Program-made: the position numbers and the translations under genes
Assembly: GCA_963556695.1 (NCBI GenBank)
Contig: CAUWAG010000007.1
Location: forward strand, 2,666,001-2,730,000
Source: Anthostomella pinea
Taxonomy: Eukaryota > Ascomycota > Sordariomycetes > Xylariales > Xylariaceae
DNA length: 64,000 nucleotides
Reading direction: 5' to 3'
Shown: positions 47,111 through 58,884 of the stretch, piece by piece
Layout: the number at the start of each line of letters is the position of its first letter
Position numbering within the stretch: position 1 is the first letter of the stretch
The notes under the pieces: generated by a model
What the model saw: the letters and a program-made list of their open reading frames with translations, nothing else
What the model was told of the DNA's origin: nothing
The model's database searches: none

Positions 47111-47812
47111 CAAAGTCACCTCAGGAGTTTTCCAGCCGGTACCACACAATATGATGAGCATTGCTTGGATCATTGATGCCACCAATCGAATACCGCCTTT
47201 TCCAGGCAAACTTTTAGTATCCCACGCGGACCACATATTTGCCAGCCAAACAGTTTACACCTAAATTCATTATCGTGTTGATGATAGATCTACGTACGAC
47301 AAGGTTTCCCGGATTCTTAAGCCAATGATGCTTAGGGGTATGAGCAGGTGGTTCGTGTGGGATATTAATGAAGGTTTACCAGGAAAAGGCGGTATGCTCA
47401 TTCCACCACATGTGCCCTGTTAGACCCGATCTGTACAGCCCAAACATTCTTACCGATGTTTGTGATTTGGGATGACTGTGTTGCACCAAGACGCTTCACC
47501 GTTGGTTATCCATCACGTGTTCATGAATCTCTCGGATGCCTCAGATGCATCGAAATAGCTTCCCGTGTGGGGTGCCGCTTCCGGCACCACCCGTCCGCGG
47601 TGGGGGAATCTTCCAAAGTTGTTGGCTGCACACGTTGCGGTTGCACTCCGACGCGTACAACCACATTTCTCCGTGTGCTCAAACGTTTGCTGCCGTCCTT
47701 TCCAATAGCCTCTATTACTATAGCACCAACCGAGACTTGAGAGCAGCCATATATTCCGCTACTAGGCGACGGACGGGTGACGATAGCGCATTGACGCCAG
47801 AGAAGTACCGCG
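47111..47812. other. Intergenic region
   Basis: Separates the RTA1-like remnant from the FAD oxidase gene and should include the latter's promoter. The missing 5' part of the remnant was sought here in all minus frames without success. Confidence 0.5.
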
Positions 47813-49414
47813 ATGGCATCTGAATCAGCGATGGAGAAGCCGCTCAAATCAAGCGACAATAACGTTGGCGCTGTCGACCATGGCACTCTCCCCATTGTAA
47901 GACGGAAGGCAGCCGGTTTCGACGAAGCCGTGTGGGGCCGAGTATACAATGCCCGCCGCGACACCAGCCGAGTCCCTCGAGCAGTCATTCGGGCATCAAG
48001 CATCACCCATGCACGAGAAGCAGTCGAATTGGCCAACCGAGAAGGCTGTCGTGTGTCGGTACGAAGCGGTGGTCACAGCTGGGCTGGGTGGAGTGTTCGC
48101 CATGATGCGGTGCTGCTGGACCTGGGTGGCCTCCAGGAGATAACCTATGATGACAGTACGAAGATTGCTTCGTGTTCACCGAGCACTACCGGTGAGGAAC
48201 TAAACCACCACCTAGCGAGCTGGGGCAGGATGTTCGCTGGTGGACACTGTCCTGATGTTGGACTGGGAGGCTTTTTGCTGCAAGGAGGGATGGGTTGGAA
48301 TTGCAAAGTGCGCAGTCCTGGGAGTGAACGCCAGATGGCATTGCTGACTTGAGCATAGGGCTGGGGTTGGGCCTGTGAGTCTATCGTCGGAATCAATGTT
48401 GTAACAGCGGATGCTAGGGAGCTTTACTGCAGCGCTGTCGAGAACGCAGACCTGTTCTGGGCTGCACGAGGCGCCGGTCCAGGTGAGCGTTGAGAAGCAA
48501 GACATGCCTGTTCAGTAGACTCATTGACTTGCCCAGGTTTTCCCGCCGTGGTTACCAAGTTTCATCTCCTGACAAGGCCATTGCTGGAGATGTATAACTG
48601 CATATACGTATATCCTCAGTCCATGTACCGGACCGTCCTACAATGGGTGATTGATGTGAGTTGAGTCAGCTGAAATACGATAACGTTTTCTGATGGCGTC
48701 CACTAGACAAGTCCAACAGCGGATACAGACACAGAGATGGTATGCGTCTCTAGGCGGTCTCCAGATGAGAAGGAGATCCAGATCATCGCCGGCTACACGA
48801 CCTTCAAGCCGAGCAAGAAGCACGCAGAGGAAGCTCTACAAGCTGTGCATGACAGCAAACCACCGAACGCCATCGTAGAGATTTTCTGCGACCCAACGAC
48901 CCTGGATGTCGAATACCGTGGGCAGATTGACGCCCAGCCCCGCGGCTTCCGCTTCTGCAGCGAGAACGCGTACATCGCCAACGACGCAGACGTACCATCG
49001 GTGCTCGAGGCGGCATTCACGACGCTGCCGACACAGAAGGCATTCGCGCTCTACTTCGCCATGAACCCGACGTCGCGTCGGCCATTGCCGGACATGGCGC
49101 TGAGCATGCAGTCGGACCACTACTTTGCCCTGTACACGGTCTGGGACGATGCGGCAGACGACGAGCGCTGCACGGCGTGGGTGCACGACATGATGCGCAA
49201 AGTGGAGCGCGAGAGCGTTGGCAGTTACTTGGGCGATGCGGACTTCCAGCATCGCACAACCAGATTCTGGAGCAAAGAGAGCGGCCAGCGGTTGATGGAG
49301 ATCAGGAAAAGATGGGATCCTGAGGGAAGGATCTGCGGATACCTGGATGCTGAGGACAAGAGTGGTGTGGACGGGCTGAAGAATGAGTTTGAATGGGAAA
49401 TGCCAGATCGGTGA
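47813..49414 (+). CDS. FAD-linked oxidoreductase (berberine-bridge / hydroxynicotine oxidase type)
   Basis: Four exons, join(47813..48307, 48359..48482, 48537..48655, 48707..49414), 481 aa; introns 51, 54 and 51 bp. A PCMH-type FAD-binding domain covers about residues 55-230. RSGGHSWAGW carries His88, the usual covalent 8-alpha-histidyl attachment. Cys146 in FAGGHCPDVGLGG aligns with the cysteine of bicovalently flavinylated enzymes. GGMGWNCKGWGWACESI and LFWAARGAGPGFPAVVTKF are also family-typical. The C-terminus has RLMEIRKRWDPEGRI, resembling the BBE-domain end, though the usual Tyr-x-Asn-Tyr is not obvious. No signal peptide, so probably cytosolic, unlike secreted carbohydrate oxidases. 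Such enzymes are common in secondary-metabolite and detoxification gene sets; substrate unknown. Confidence 0.88.
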
Positions 49415-51249
49415 GGGTAAGAGCACATGCAAGGGATGGTGGATTCTGTACGGCAAGTTCAACCTGTAAAGACGTTGCACACGATGGAGCGACGAAGCAG
49501 CGAGGAAGGAGGTACACACCTGTGTTACCTTATCGTTCACTTGAATCGCACCTGCCTTCACTTGTTTAAACTGTGAGACGGGCGAGGGAATAAAGATGCT
49601 GCAGCTTGCCGGTTGAAACCTCAGATCAACCTTTTCCAGTTCCATGCAGCATCTTGTCCGACAGCAACAACATATCTCAGCGCCGACCGACTTCCCTAAT
49701 TGACGAATATCCATCATAGGTACGATCCTTCTGCGACAGAGCGCCCAAATGTCCGACAGTCTGGATGTCTCGCACCATCTCTAGCAGTACCGGGGATTTG
49801 CTCGTTGGTAGACGAGTAACAGCGACACCGGCCGGCGATATGGTGCATCACACGTGGCAAGAATATCTCCGTGCCTGTGGTTCCCAAGGTTGTGTGTGTG
49901 GCGATGATGGTGGCCTTGTGCGACAGTGGATGATCTGCCGAGGTGCCCGGCGTCGAGACCACCTCATGTCGGAAAGTCGGAAAGTCGGGGTCATCTGCAG
50001 GCTAGAAAGCCACATGGCTGCGTGTCGTCACCTGCTCTCGGCACTTCTGCAACGTCCCAACCTAGACGCCAGAGACAACAGCAACTCACTATTACGAAAG
50101 GCCTCACACGGGGAGCAACCAAGACGTAGTGTTTGCCTGCCGAGCATGTCGATTCCGTCAACCCACGTCAAGGTGCCACTCGACCGGCCTTACAACGTCG
50201 AATCATGCAGTATCGAGGCTGCAGATGCCCTACCGGTGATCCAACGATAATGATCACCGCCCTCGTCCCCGTCGGTGACCATTACTCATATTTGCCGAGG
50301 ACATTTCTGTACATCTTCGTCTTGGCATGCAAAACTACCAGTTTCCCGGATGCTCTCACTCTTGCGTGAAGGTCCAAGGCTCGATCCTGGGGTTTCAACC
50401 CGAGCGGTCGGGCATATAGTCTGGCGAACAATATAGGGCAAAATATACCCCTTGCCGCTCCTAACGATATCCCGAGCAGTCAACCGTTCCGCGAAGAACT
50501 CCCGTAGGAACCACTCAGCCACTATCCCTCGACCTCTAGTACGTGGAGCTGTTGACAACCCCGTGACATATTGCCGGAGACCCCGTATTTCTGTCCGACT
50601 AAGCGCCCAACCATTGGGCTACACAACTGCCGATTTTATGGCTATCTCAGCTCGATCTCTAGTCTAAACCCGAAGACCCATATCTCCTCCTGGATTCTGG
50701 GGAATCCCACTACGTCCCCACCCCCTCATCGGCTAGTAGGAAGTCTACTATGCTGGTGATCATCATGAGCGCCGCCCCCTCTACAGTGGGGACCCCGGAT
50801 TCTGGGTTCGGCATGACTGGAAGCGCAAGCGACGGCTTGTGTCCGGACAGGCTCGACAAGGGTGCAAGTCACGACTGGATAGGCGAGATGGACTCACTCG
50901 GTGGCTCGCGCTACCGAGTCTGCCATGGCAAGCGCCTTGTTGTCCGATCTCATATCAAGATGGGTGCCCCGATACAAGTACAAGTATACCCTCTATCTTC
51001 AATTGTTCTACTCTTTTGTCCTCTAATCGCACAGTTAGCCGCATACACGGCAGGTCATGCTCTGGTTGTTCTTTGGAAGCACCACTTCATCCTCGCCTAT
51101 CCATTAACGAGTTTGGTATTTCCATCAGTCCTATGGTAGTCTTCGAAATCCACGACTGAACAACTACCTAAGGGTTTCAACAACCCTTAACCTCCTCATA
51201 TCAATACTGTCACGGGTCTGTCAGATCAGCACTTATATCTCTAACCAAA
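49415..51249. other. Gene-free interval of about 1.8 kb
   Basis: Between the FAD oxidase and P450 genes. Contains a tRNA-like stretch on the minus strand near 50.5-50.6 kb (separate entry). Frames at 49765-50250 (+), 50286-50558 (-) and 50750-51139 (+) are open but without recognisable domains. Confidence 0.5.
50545..50632 (-). repeat. tRNA-like sequence, possible SINE head or tRNA relic
   Basis: Read on the minus strand, TAGCCCAATGGTTGGGCGC (about 50604-50622) matches the tRNA D-arm/box A consensus, with a 4-bp GCCC/GGGC stem. The expected box B is only weakly suggested downstream (ACGGGGTTGTCAACAG, near 50551-50566). The 3' acceptor strand is absent. A second box A-like TGGCTGAGTGG lies at about 50514-50524 on the same strand. 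Not a functional tRNA. Confidence 0.25.
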
Positions 51250-53274
51250 ATGATTCGTTCTCTGTTATCAGAAGCAAAACAGAGCATGATGGGGGCTTTT
51301 GGCGATTCCTTCGTGGTGAGCTTCCTCGCTCAATATTGGCTTCCGATAGCCATCTCAGCTGTTGTGGCACGGCTGGTGATAAACCGATACCACAACGGCC
51401 TGAACAACTACCCAGGACCATTCCTAGCCTCGTTGACAGACTTCTGGCGCATGTGGGATGTGTATGGTCAACGACCCGAAATAACACATCAGAAGCTGCA
51501 CATAAAGTACGGCGACGTGGTGCGGTTAGGGCCCAACACTCTATCCTTCGCAGATCCAAAGGCTTTGAAAGCGATATACGGGCTCAACAAGGGATTCGTC
51601 AAGGTATGGATTCTTCCCATTAGACCTCCGAGACCTGAGCGCTAACATTACCTAAAGTCCGACTTCTATGTGGTTCAGCAATCTACGGTGAAGGGCCATA
51701 GCCTAGCATCTCTCTTCAGCACCACAGACGAGGGCTTCCACGCACAATTCCGACGATGTGTAAACTCGGCCTTCGCCATGTCCGCCCTGGTGCAATATGA
51801 GCCGTTCGTCGACAATACCACGAAACTGTTTCTCAAACAGACACAGCGCCTTTTCGCCGCCAGCCCGGACGGATGTAACTTCACAGAGTGGTTGCAGTTT
51901 TACGCTTTCGACGTGATTGGTGAGATCACATACAGCAAGCGCCACGGCTTCATCGAGAAGAATGAGGACATTGACGGCATTGTCAGCTACCTCGGGAACC
52001 TGTTTCTATACGTTGCGCCGGTAAGACCCCCACTGCCATTTCACCCAAAACGGAAGCGCTGTATGGGAGTCTGGAGACTGACACTTGAACCCTCGTTAGA
52101 TCGGTCAGATCCCCTGGCTCGACCTCCTGTTCCTCAAGAACCCCATCTACCTCAAGCTCGCGAAATGGGGATACACGGACGCCACGATGCCGGTGGCCAA
52201 GTTCGCGCGCGACCGCATGGCCGAGCGCCTGGGTCCCAACCTGAAGGGCGACGACGTGGACCCTTCGAAGCCGCTGTTGCCGCTCTCGGCCGACGGCGAC
52301 AAGGCAGCCATGCAGAACAAGTCGCCGGACCTGCTGTCCAAGTTCCTGGCGGCACGAGACGCGCGCCCGGACTTCATGACCGACACGCTGGTGCAGACCA
52401 TGGCCGTGTCGATGGCCTTCGCCGGCTCCGAGACGACGGCCATCTCGCTCGCGAGCGTCTTCTACTACCTTCTTCGCAACCCGTCGGCTCTCGCCCGGCT
52501 GCGCACAGAGCTCGACGACGCGGCTCGCGCCGGCGCGTTCGGCGACTACGACGAGGGCCTCGTCACCTGGACCGAGAGCCAGCGCCTGCCGTACCTCGAC
52601 GCCTGCATCAAGGAGGCCTTCCGGCTGCACCCGGCGGCCGGGCTGCCGCTCGAGCGCGTCGTGCCGGAGCCCGGGGCGGAGATCGCGGGGCACTTTGTCA
52701 AAGGCGGCAGCATCGTCGGGTGCTCGGCCTGGATCATCCACCGCAGGCCCGAGATCTGGGGCGAGGACGTGGATGTGTATCGCCCGGAGCGGTGGCTCGT
52801 GGACGAGAGTGTGAAAGCCTCCGGGAGCGAGGCTGGGGAGGCTTTGAGGCGGGAGGAGACGCGCGTGCGCGAGATGAATGGCATGATGTTCCAATTTGGC
52901 ATGGGCAGCCGCACGTGCATTGGCAAGAATATCAGTCTGCTTGAGATCTATAAGCTTGTGCCGAGTCTGCTGCGGCGGTTCGATGTGAGTACCGTCCCGG
53001 TCCCTTTCTTCATCCCATTCTTTTAACGTCTCCGTTTCCATTCGAAGCAGTCCTGTGGCGTGGCAGTCACCAGAAAAAGTATCACCAGATAGAATAAATT
53101 GCTGACTGGATTCTTATGTTGTCGCAGATCCGCTTCAAGGACCCCAGCCAGGAGTGGAAGCTCGTTAATGCTTGGTTCGTCAAGCAGTCCAACTTCCAGG
53201 CCATGTTCGAGATGCGCGACCTGGTGCGGCCTGAGAACGGGAACGAGAACGAGAAGGAGGTTGCTGCTGCTTAG
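51250..53274 (+). CDS. Cytochrome P450 (pisatin-demethylase-like)
   Basis: Four exons, join(51250..51603, 51658..52020, 52100..52984, 53128..53274), 582 aa; introns 54, 79 and 143 bp. An N-terminal membrane anchor (about residues 22-42) is followed by NNYPGPFLASLTDFWRMW, typical of fungal CYP families related to pisatin demethylase. I-helix AFAGSETTA (about 346), K-helix KEAFRLHP (ExxR, about 409), YRPERWL, and the haem loop FQFGMGSRTCIG with the Cys ligand at about 511 are all intact. The final exon adds KDPSQEWKLVNAWFVKQ and a Glu/Asn-rich tail. Located in the ER, it needs NADPH-P450 reductase. Substrate unknown; typical roles are detoxification of plant phenolics or secondary metabolism. 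Neighbouring FAD oxidase and RTA1 remnant make an accessory role likely. Confidence 0.93.
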
Positions 53275-54762
53275 CGTAGGGGTTGTGTCCATGTTGGCAT
53301 GTATGTATATACAACACATGTACAGCTGAACGTCTGCATATCAGGGTGAGATTGAACTGAGTGAGGCTGCGGTGCAAGATGGGCTGGTGGGTGATCAGAG
53401 TAGTCTAGATGGAGTTCACTCAAATCACATTGGAGCCAGCGAGCAGGTGGCAGGGAGGGTTGGAAGACTGCGCAAGTATGTCAACGGTCCGTGGATAGTA
53501 ATCTGGGCGCCGGACACGAGAGCCAGTATAGTACTCGCCGGGTACATGGGTTGACGACGTGTGGATCCAGCTGATTCCAGCTGTCAGGTGTCTTGTCGGT
53601 TGGGCCGGATTGTTGCCCAAGGGACAAGGTACCGTTTGCACTGTATCTAGTACTTAAGTGACCTTTCGGATGGGACACGCTCCCATCCTTCTAGACAGCA
53701 AGCAGAACATCCAGAATAATAGTCATCGTAACATGGTATTCTGGGCCCCTGCCAGAAGGCACAGACGTACATACGATTTCACAACGGTCATAGAGCTTAT
53801 CATGCATACATTCATACACACAGCTCTATCTCTCCCCTTCTAAGGACACAGATCTTATGTGATCGAGTTGGAACTGCTGCATCTGTCTGTTGTCATTAGC
53901 ACAGGTCAGGCTTCAAAGCTCATGATAAGACAGATCATAGATGATGATGTCCAGGTCAATCTAGCACGGCTTAACGGAGTTCGCGAGCAGAAGCAGAAGC
54001 AGAGAGTAATGGCAGCGAGAGAAAAGGGGTATCGTCCATTCCGACCGACTGCTACGTAACGTATTGGTAGACAGTCAAGGTCTCTGCTATCAATCCACAC
54101 ATCCCCAGGCCGAGAATATAAACAATCAAACCGCCTGTCGATCCATCCATCTTCATACAATCGTACATACAAGTATCTTGACGACCCGTCATGGCGCCGT
54201 CTAGATGTTCAGGTATGTACCGCTCAAGTCAAAAGAAGGGAGCCACCACCATTACAAATCCTAATATCTATGTCGTCTGCATATGCAACGACCATAAGCA
54301 TCTCCGTGTGGTTTCGCCCGCTGATGTAACGACAGGTGCCACCCAAGTAGCCAGAAATAGCAACTGGGGTATGCAAATGCGAACGGGCTGCGCGACAAAT
54401 GCAAGACAAGTTCGTTTTGCCCAATAGGTCTGGCCTCTGCGTGGTCGAAAAGTAGAATGGAAGAGGCATTGCTGCAAAGCACCAATGATACGAAGCAATT
54501 CAGAAGTGTGGGCAACGTCCAGAAAGGTCAAAGAATCGCCGGTGCAAAGAATTCATCACAAGAACTCAACTCATGAATCTCGTGACACAGTCATTGACTT
54601 GAGCATGCTGCGTATCATGTCAGTCCATATGGACCCAAGGACAACCACAAAGACTGCGCAAATAGGTGACTTCACCACCCAGTGCGGAACGCCGGGTCTA
54701 CGTACCGAAGGTTTCGATCCCTCATCTCGTTGTCGATGGACTGTAAGCCCTTGAGGGATAAA
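53275..54762. other. Gene-free interval of about 1.5 kb
   Basis: Between the 3' ends of the P450 and the coiled-coil gene (convergent). Short frames only. No recognisable RNA, repeat or gene. Confidence 0.5.
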
Positions 54763-57700
54763 TTAACTTGAGCCAGCTGTCGAGACGTTGAATTAGCAAG
54801 CAATCCCCACAGAAACAGGAAAACCAACGTATGGGGGTGAATAGACGTGGAGATGGGAGATGAGCCGGTGTGTCTGCAACTAGCAAGCAATGATTGTGTA
54901 AGGGATCTGCGCACCGCACTCATCGCTGCCGAAGAATGATCTGGCTCCTCACCTGCACCCGCGGGAGCCTCTGCCTCGGCAGCGTCTTCGCCATCTTTGC
55001 TTCCAGCTTCACCGCCGTCATCCGCGAACCGGCTTGCCGAAAGACCCTTCTTCGGTGTCGGCGTGGCAGCCTTTGCCTAGAAGAACATTAGTACTATTCA
55101 TTTACGGGCAAACCCATATACCACGCTGGGTGGCCTTCTGTAGAGTAGGGTAGACTATACGAACCTGAGCTTCGGCGATCTCGGCGTCCTTGACCTTCAA
55201 CTGAGCCTCCATCTCAGCAAATCTTGATTTCACGTCGTTGGCTACCTTCTCAAACGCCGCACTCTTCTTGTGCTCTTCCTCGACCATGTTGGTGAAGCTC
55301 TCGTACATGTCTTTGTAGTCGGCTTCCTGATTCTTGAATTTCGCGTCCGTGTCACGTCTGTGTGCCTCGAGATCTTTCTGCGCAATGAGGGCATCCTCCC
55401 GAGCTGCCTGCAGCTGCTCCTCGAGGGCGTTGAGATCTGCTTTCTTAGCGTCAACATCTTTCTGTAAATCCTCCAGGTCACCAACCGACTTGGCCGGCGA
55501 CTTCCTCAACTCCTCCATCTCCAACTTCAATGAGTCCATAGCTGACGTGTCCGGCTTTTGGTTCTTGAGAGCGTCGAGCTCGGCCATCAGCTCCACATTG
55601 GCCATCTTGGCCTCCGCAAGCTGTTGGTGCAGTTGATCCGCATCGTCCTGGACCTTGACAAGAGAGTCGCTCTTGGCCTTTGCTTCAGCTATTTCCCCTT
55701 CGACGATTTGAATCTGGGCCTGTGCCTTGGCCAGCGCCTCCTCCGTAGCTGCCAATGCAGTCTCATATTTGGAGGCAGCAGCTTGATGATAGGTCAAGTC
55801 CGATGTTGCGGCAGCCAGCTTCTCCTCGTGGTTCTTTGTGAGCTCCTCAATAGTTTGAGCATGTTTAGCCTCGAGCGCGTCGATAACCCCCTTTTGGGAA
55901 CCCGAGGCCTCATTCTTGGCTGCCTCGATAGACTCGGAGTGCAATTCAAGCAGTCTCACGGTTTCGGCGGAGAGCTTGTTCTCGTGCTCTGTCGAAAGTT
56001 CCTCGAGGACTTGTGCGTGGTTGGCCTCAAGCGCAGCGATTGCCGCCTTGTGGGAGTCTGCAGCGGAGTTCTTGGCCGCTTCAACAGCCTCGGACTGCAT
56101 GGCAATAAACTTTTCAAATTCGGCGGCATGAGCGTCGTCATTCTCCTTCCTGGCAGCTTCGAGAGCCGTAGCGTGGCTAGCCTTCGCCTTCTCGAGTTCT
56201 GCCTGGGCTTCCTCCACTGACGTCTTCAATGCTTCGAGCTGAGCGGTATGAGCACTGCTATCTGTCTCATTGCTCGACTTGGTGGCTTCCAGTTCTGCTT
56301 GAGCCTCTGCCAAGGATGTCTTCACTGCTTCCAGCTGAGCGGCATGGGCGCTTTCGTCGGCGTCCTTGCTTGACCTGGCCTTTTCAACCTCCGCCTGGGC
56401 ATCTGCGACGGCCGCGTTCAGTGCCTCTAGCTGAGCAGTGTGTGCGGCTACGTCGGCCCCCTTACTAGATCTAGCTTGCTCAAGCTCTGCCTGTGCTTCT
56501 TTCAGAGCCGCATCTAGCATCTCCAGTTGAGCGGCGTGGGCAGCCTCAATGGTCGCCTTGCTTGATCTAGCATTCTCCAGTTCTGCTTGCGCCTCCTCCA
56601 CCGATGCCTTTAGTACTTGCAACTCGGTAGCATGCGCACTATCGTCTGCATCCTTGCTGGAAAGTTCCTGTGCGTGACTGGCCTTCAAGTCGGCAATCAT
56701 CGCGTCGAAGTCCTGCTTCTGGGTGTCGAGTGCCTCGGCATGGGCAGCTCTCAGCGCTTCCAGTTCCTTTGCCAAGCTCGCCTCGCTCTCTTCTTTGGCA
56801 ATTTCAATTTGCTTCGCATGGCTAGCTTTCAGAGACTCGAGTTCCGCTAGGTGTCCATCCTTGTCGGCAGAGGCGCCGCTCTTGGCAGTTTCCAAATCCA
56901 TAGCATGGCTGGCCTGCAGAGCATCGAGAGCCTTTTGGTGCTCGTCTTCCTTGGCCGACAGTGCCTGGACTGCAGCTGCATGTTCGGTCTTTGCAGCCTC
57001 TAGCTCTTGCGCATGGGCATCGGCGGATTTCGCGTGCTTTCCACTCAGCTCACCAAACTGGGTCTTGAGTTCTGTGTGTTCCTCTTCAAGTACATGGAAC
57101 TTGCGCTTGAAGAAGGCATCTCCCTTGAGGCTCTCGATCTCATCCTCATAGTCCTTGGAGATCTGCCTCAACTGGGCCGTGTGAGTGTCCATCGAAGACT
57201 TGTGATCCACCTTCAACTTCTCATATCTGTCCTCCATCTCCTTTAGTTGATCGGTGAGGCCGGAGCTGGACGACATATCCGCCTTTGCGTCGCTCAGTTC
57301 CTTCTGCATGGCGGCGAAATCTGATTGAAACTTGGCCAATTCTTCCTTGGTGGCTTCCACGAGAGCTAAAGACTCAGCAAGTTTTGTCCTGAGGTCTTCC
57401 AATTCCGACTGCGAAGCAGCAAGCGCGGCTTTGTCCTGCTCAGCTGCAGACTTCAGCTCTTCAAGCTCGGATTCCAGCGCAGCTATCTTGGAAGCACTGG
57501 TGGCACCTGCACTCTCCGTCGAGGAGGCCAGTTCGTCAACCTTACTTTGCAGTGTCTCATTGGCGCTCTTAAGCTCCTCAAGTGCTTTTTCGTGTTCGCT
57601 TGAGGCCAACTTGCCCTGATCAAGTTCTGTCGCGTGCGCCGTCTTCAGAGCCTCAATCGCGGCCTGATGTTGCTCGTCCAGAGTTTTCTGCAGCTCTTGG

Positions 57701-58884
57701 AGTTTCGCGGCGTGCTCTTCAGCAGCCTTGGCCTGTGCGGCTTCACTGTCTGTCGCGCCGGTATCTTTGTCGAGCTGGAGGGACTCGAGCTTGCCCTGTA
57801 GATCGGTAATTTCGGTGTCCTTCGCCTCTTGCGAACTAGTCAGACCGGACAGCTCTGTCTTATGGGCTTCGAGCTGCTCCTCGGCAATCTTCAGCTTTTC
57901 GAGGGCTTCCGCAACCTGAGCACCTAACGCTTCTTGCTCTGTTGCGTGGGCGGCCTTCAAAGCTTCCAGCAGCCCTTCGTGGGCCTCGTGCACAGTATCT
58001 TCGGCGCCATTGACTCCGTTCGTCTCTGACTTGATCTTGTCTTCCAACTCGGTGACCCGCTCTTGCGAAGAAGCAACTTGTTCTTTCAGTGACTCGACCT
58101 CCATCTCTTTCTCGGCAAGCTTTGCCCTTAGATCTTCCACGTCCTTAGCAGCCGCGACGGAAGCAGTCGAAGAAGTTGACGGGCGAGTCGCGTGGCGTGC
58201 GGTGGAGGTCGCTGGCGAGCCTGCAACGGTGGATAGACGCGGCTTCCTCGCATCAGCCGTAGTTCCGGTAGCACTAGGTCGTGTGATGGTGGTAGGGCGA
58301 GCACTCGGGACACTTGTAGAAGACGTAGTTCTAGCCGTGGTGCTTGTTCTTGGCGACGCGGTGGTGGTCGATGTAGCAGGTTTTCTGGCGCTGGTGGTGG
58401 TGGACGGCGTCAGTCTTGTGCCAGTCTTCCCAGGAGATGTAGTCAGGCTGCTGGGCACAACCGAGGATCGGCGGGCCGCGCCGGTCATGGTCGACTTCTT
58501 CTTTTCATCTTCGGAGATGGACGGCTGTGACCGATGGCCAATGGTCGAGCTCGTGGCAGCAGGCCGCTTGACAGTGCTCCCGGCGGGAGGGCGAGTGGGT
58601 GGCTTCGTCAGGCCGCTGGCGCGCGCGGTAGAGCTCGTAGCAGTGGTTCTCGGCGCGGTGCCGGGAGTCGTACCAGTGCGACGGACTGTAGATGTCGTGG
58701 TACCCGGTCGCCTCGCGGCGGTAGTAGCTGCGGGCTTGGTCCCGTTCGGAGGCGACTTGGCGGAGGACTGGGGGGACTTGGGGGAGTCGACTGCTTCACC
58801 AGTGCCCGTGGTGTCGGCAGTCTCCTCGCCCGAGAGGACGGACTCGTCGTGTTGGACGACCTCGAATCCTTCGGCGTCAGACAT
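54763..58884 (-). CDS. Giant coiled-coil protein with Ser/Thr-rich head and 32-aa repeats
   Basis: Preferred model complement(join(54763..54776, 54953..55076, 55165..58884)), 1285 aa. The 88-bp intron (GTTCGT..CTAG) follows ...EIAEAQ and leads to AKAATPTPKKGLSASRF. A second intron (GTGAGG..ACAG, branch gctaat) would end the protein with AAGSS; unspliced, the frame runs to 54672 with an unlikely hydrophobic tail. Residues 1 to about 255 are Ser/Thr/Pro/Arg-rich, low complexity and basic. From about 255 to 1240 it is almost continuous heptad coiled coil rich in Ala, Glu, Lys and Leu. About residues 740-905 hold five or so copies of a 32-residue unit (core AQAELEKARSSK, AHTAQLEALK). No motor, calponin or transmembrane domain. 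It resembles fungal proteins named M-protein-repeat or scaffold proteins. Cytoskeletal or organelle tether is a guess. Confidence 0.8.

Noticed and set aside
50060..50250. Cys-containing frame (VFACRACRFRQ) that hints at a Zn2Cys6 finger
   Set aside because: Cysteine spacing does not fit the Zn2Cys6 pattern and the frame stops soon after.
50750..51139. 129-codon plus frame upstream of the P450 gene
   Set aside because: Half of it is hydrophobic low-information sequence; no motif and no homology I can recall.
55102..55164. Read-through end of the coiled-coil protein (VRIVYPTLQKATQRGIWVCP)
   Set aside because: It is the translation of the start of a clear intron; splicing to 55076 continues conserved-looking sequence.
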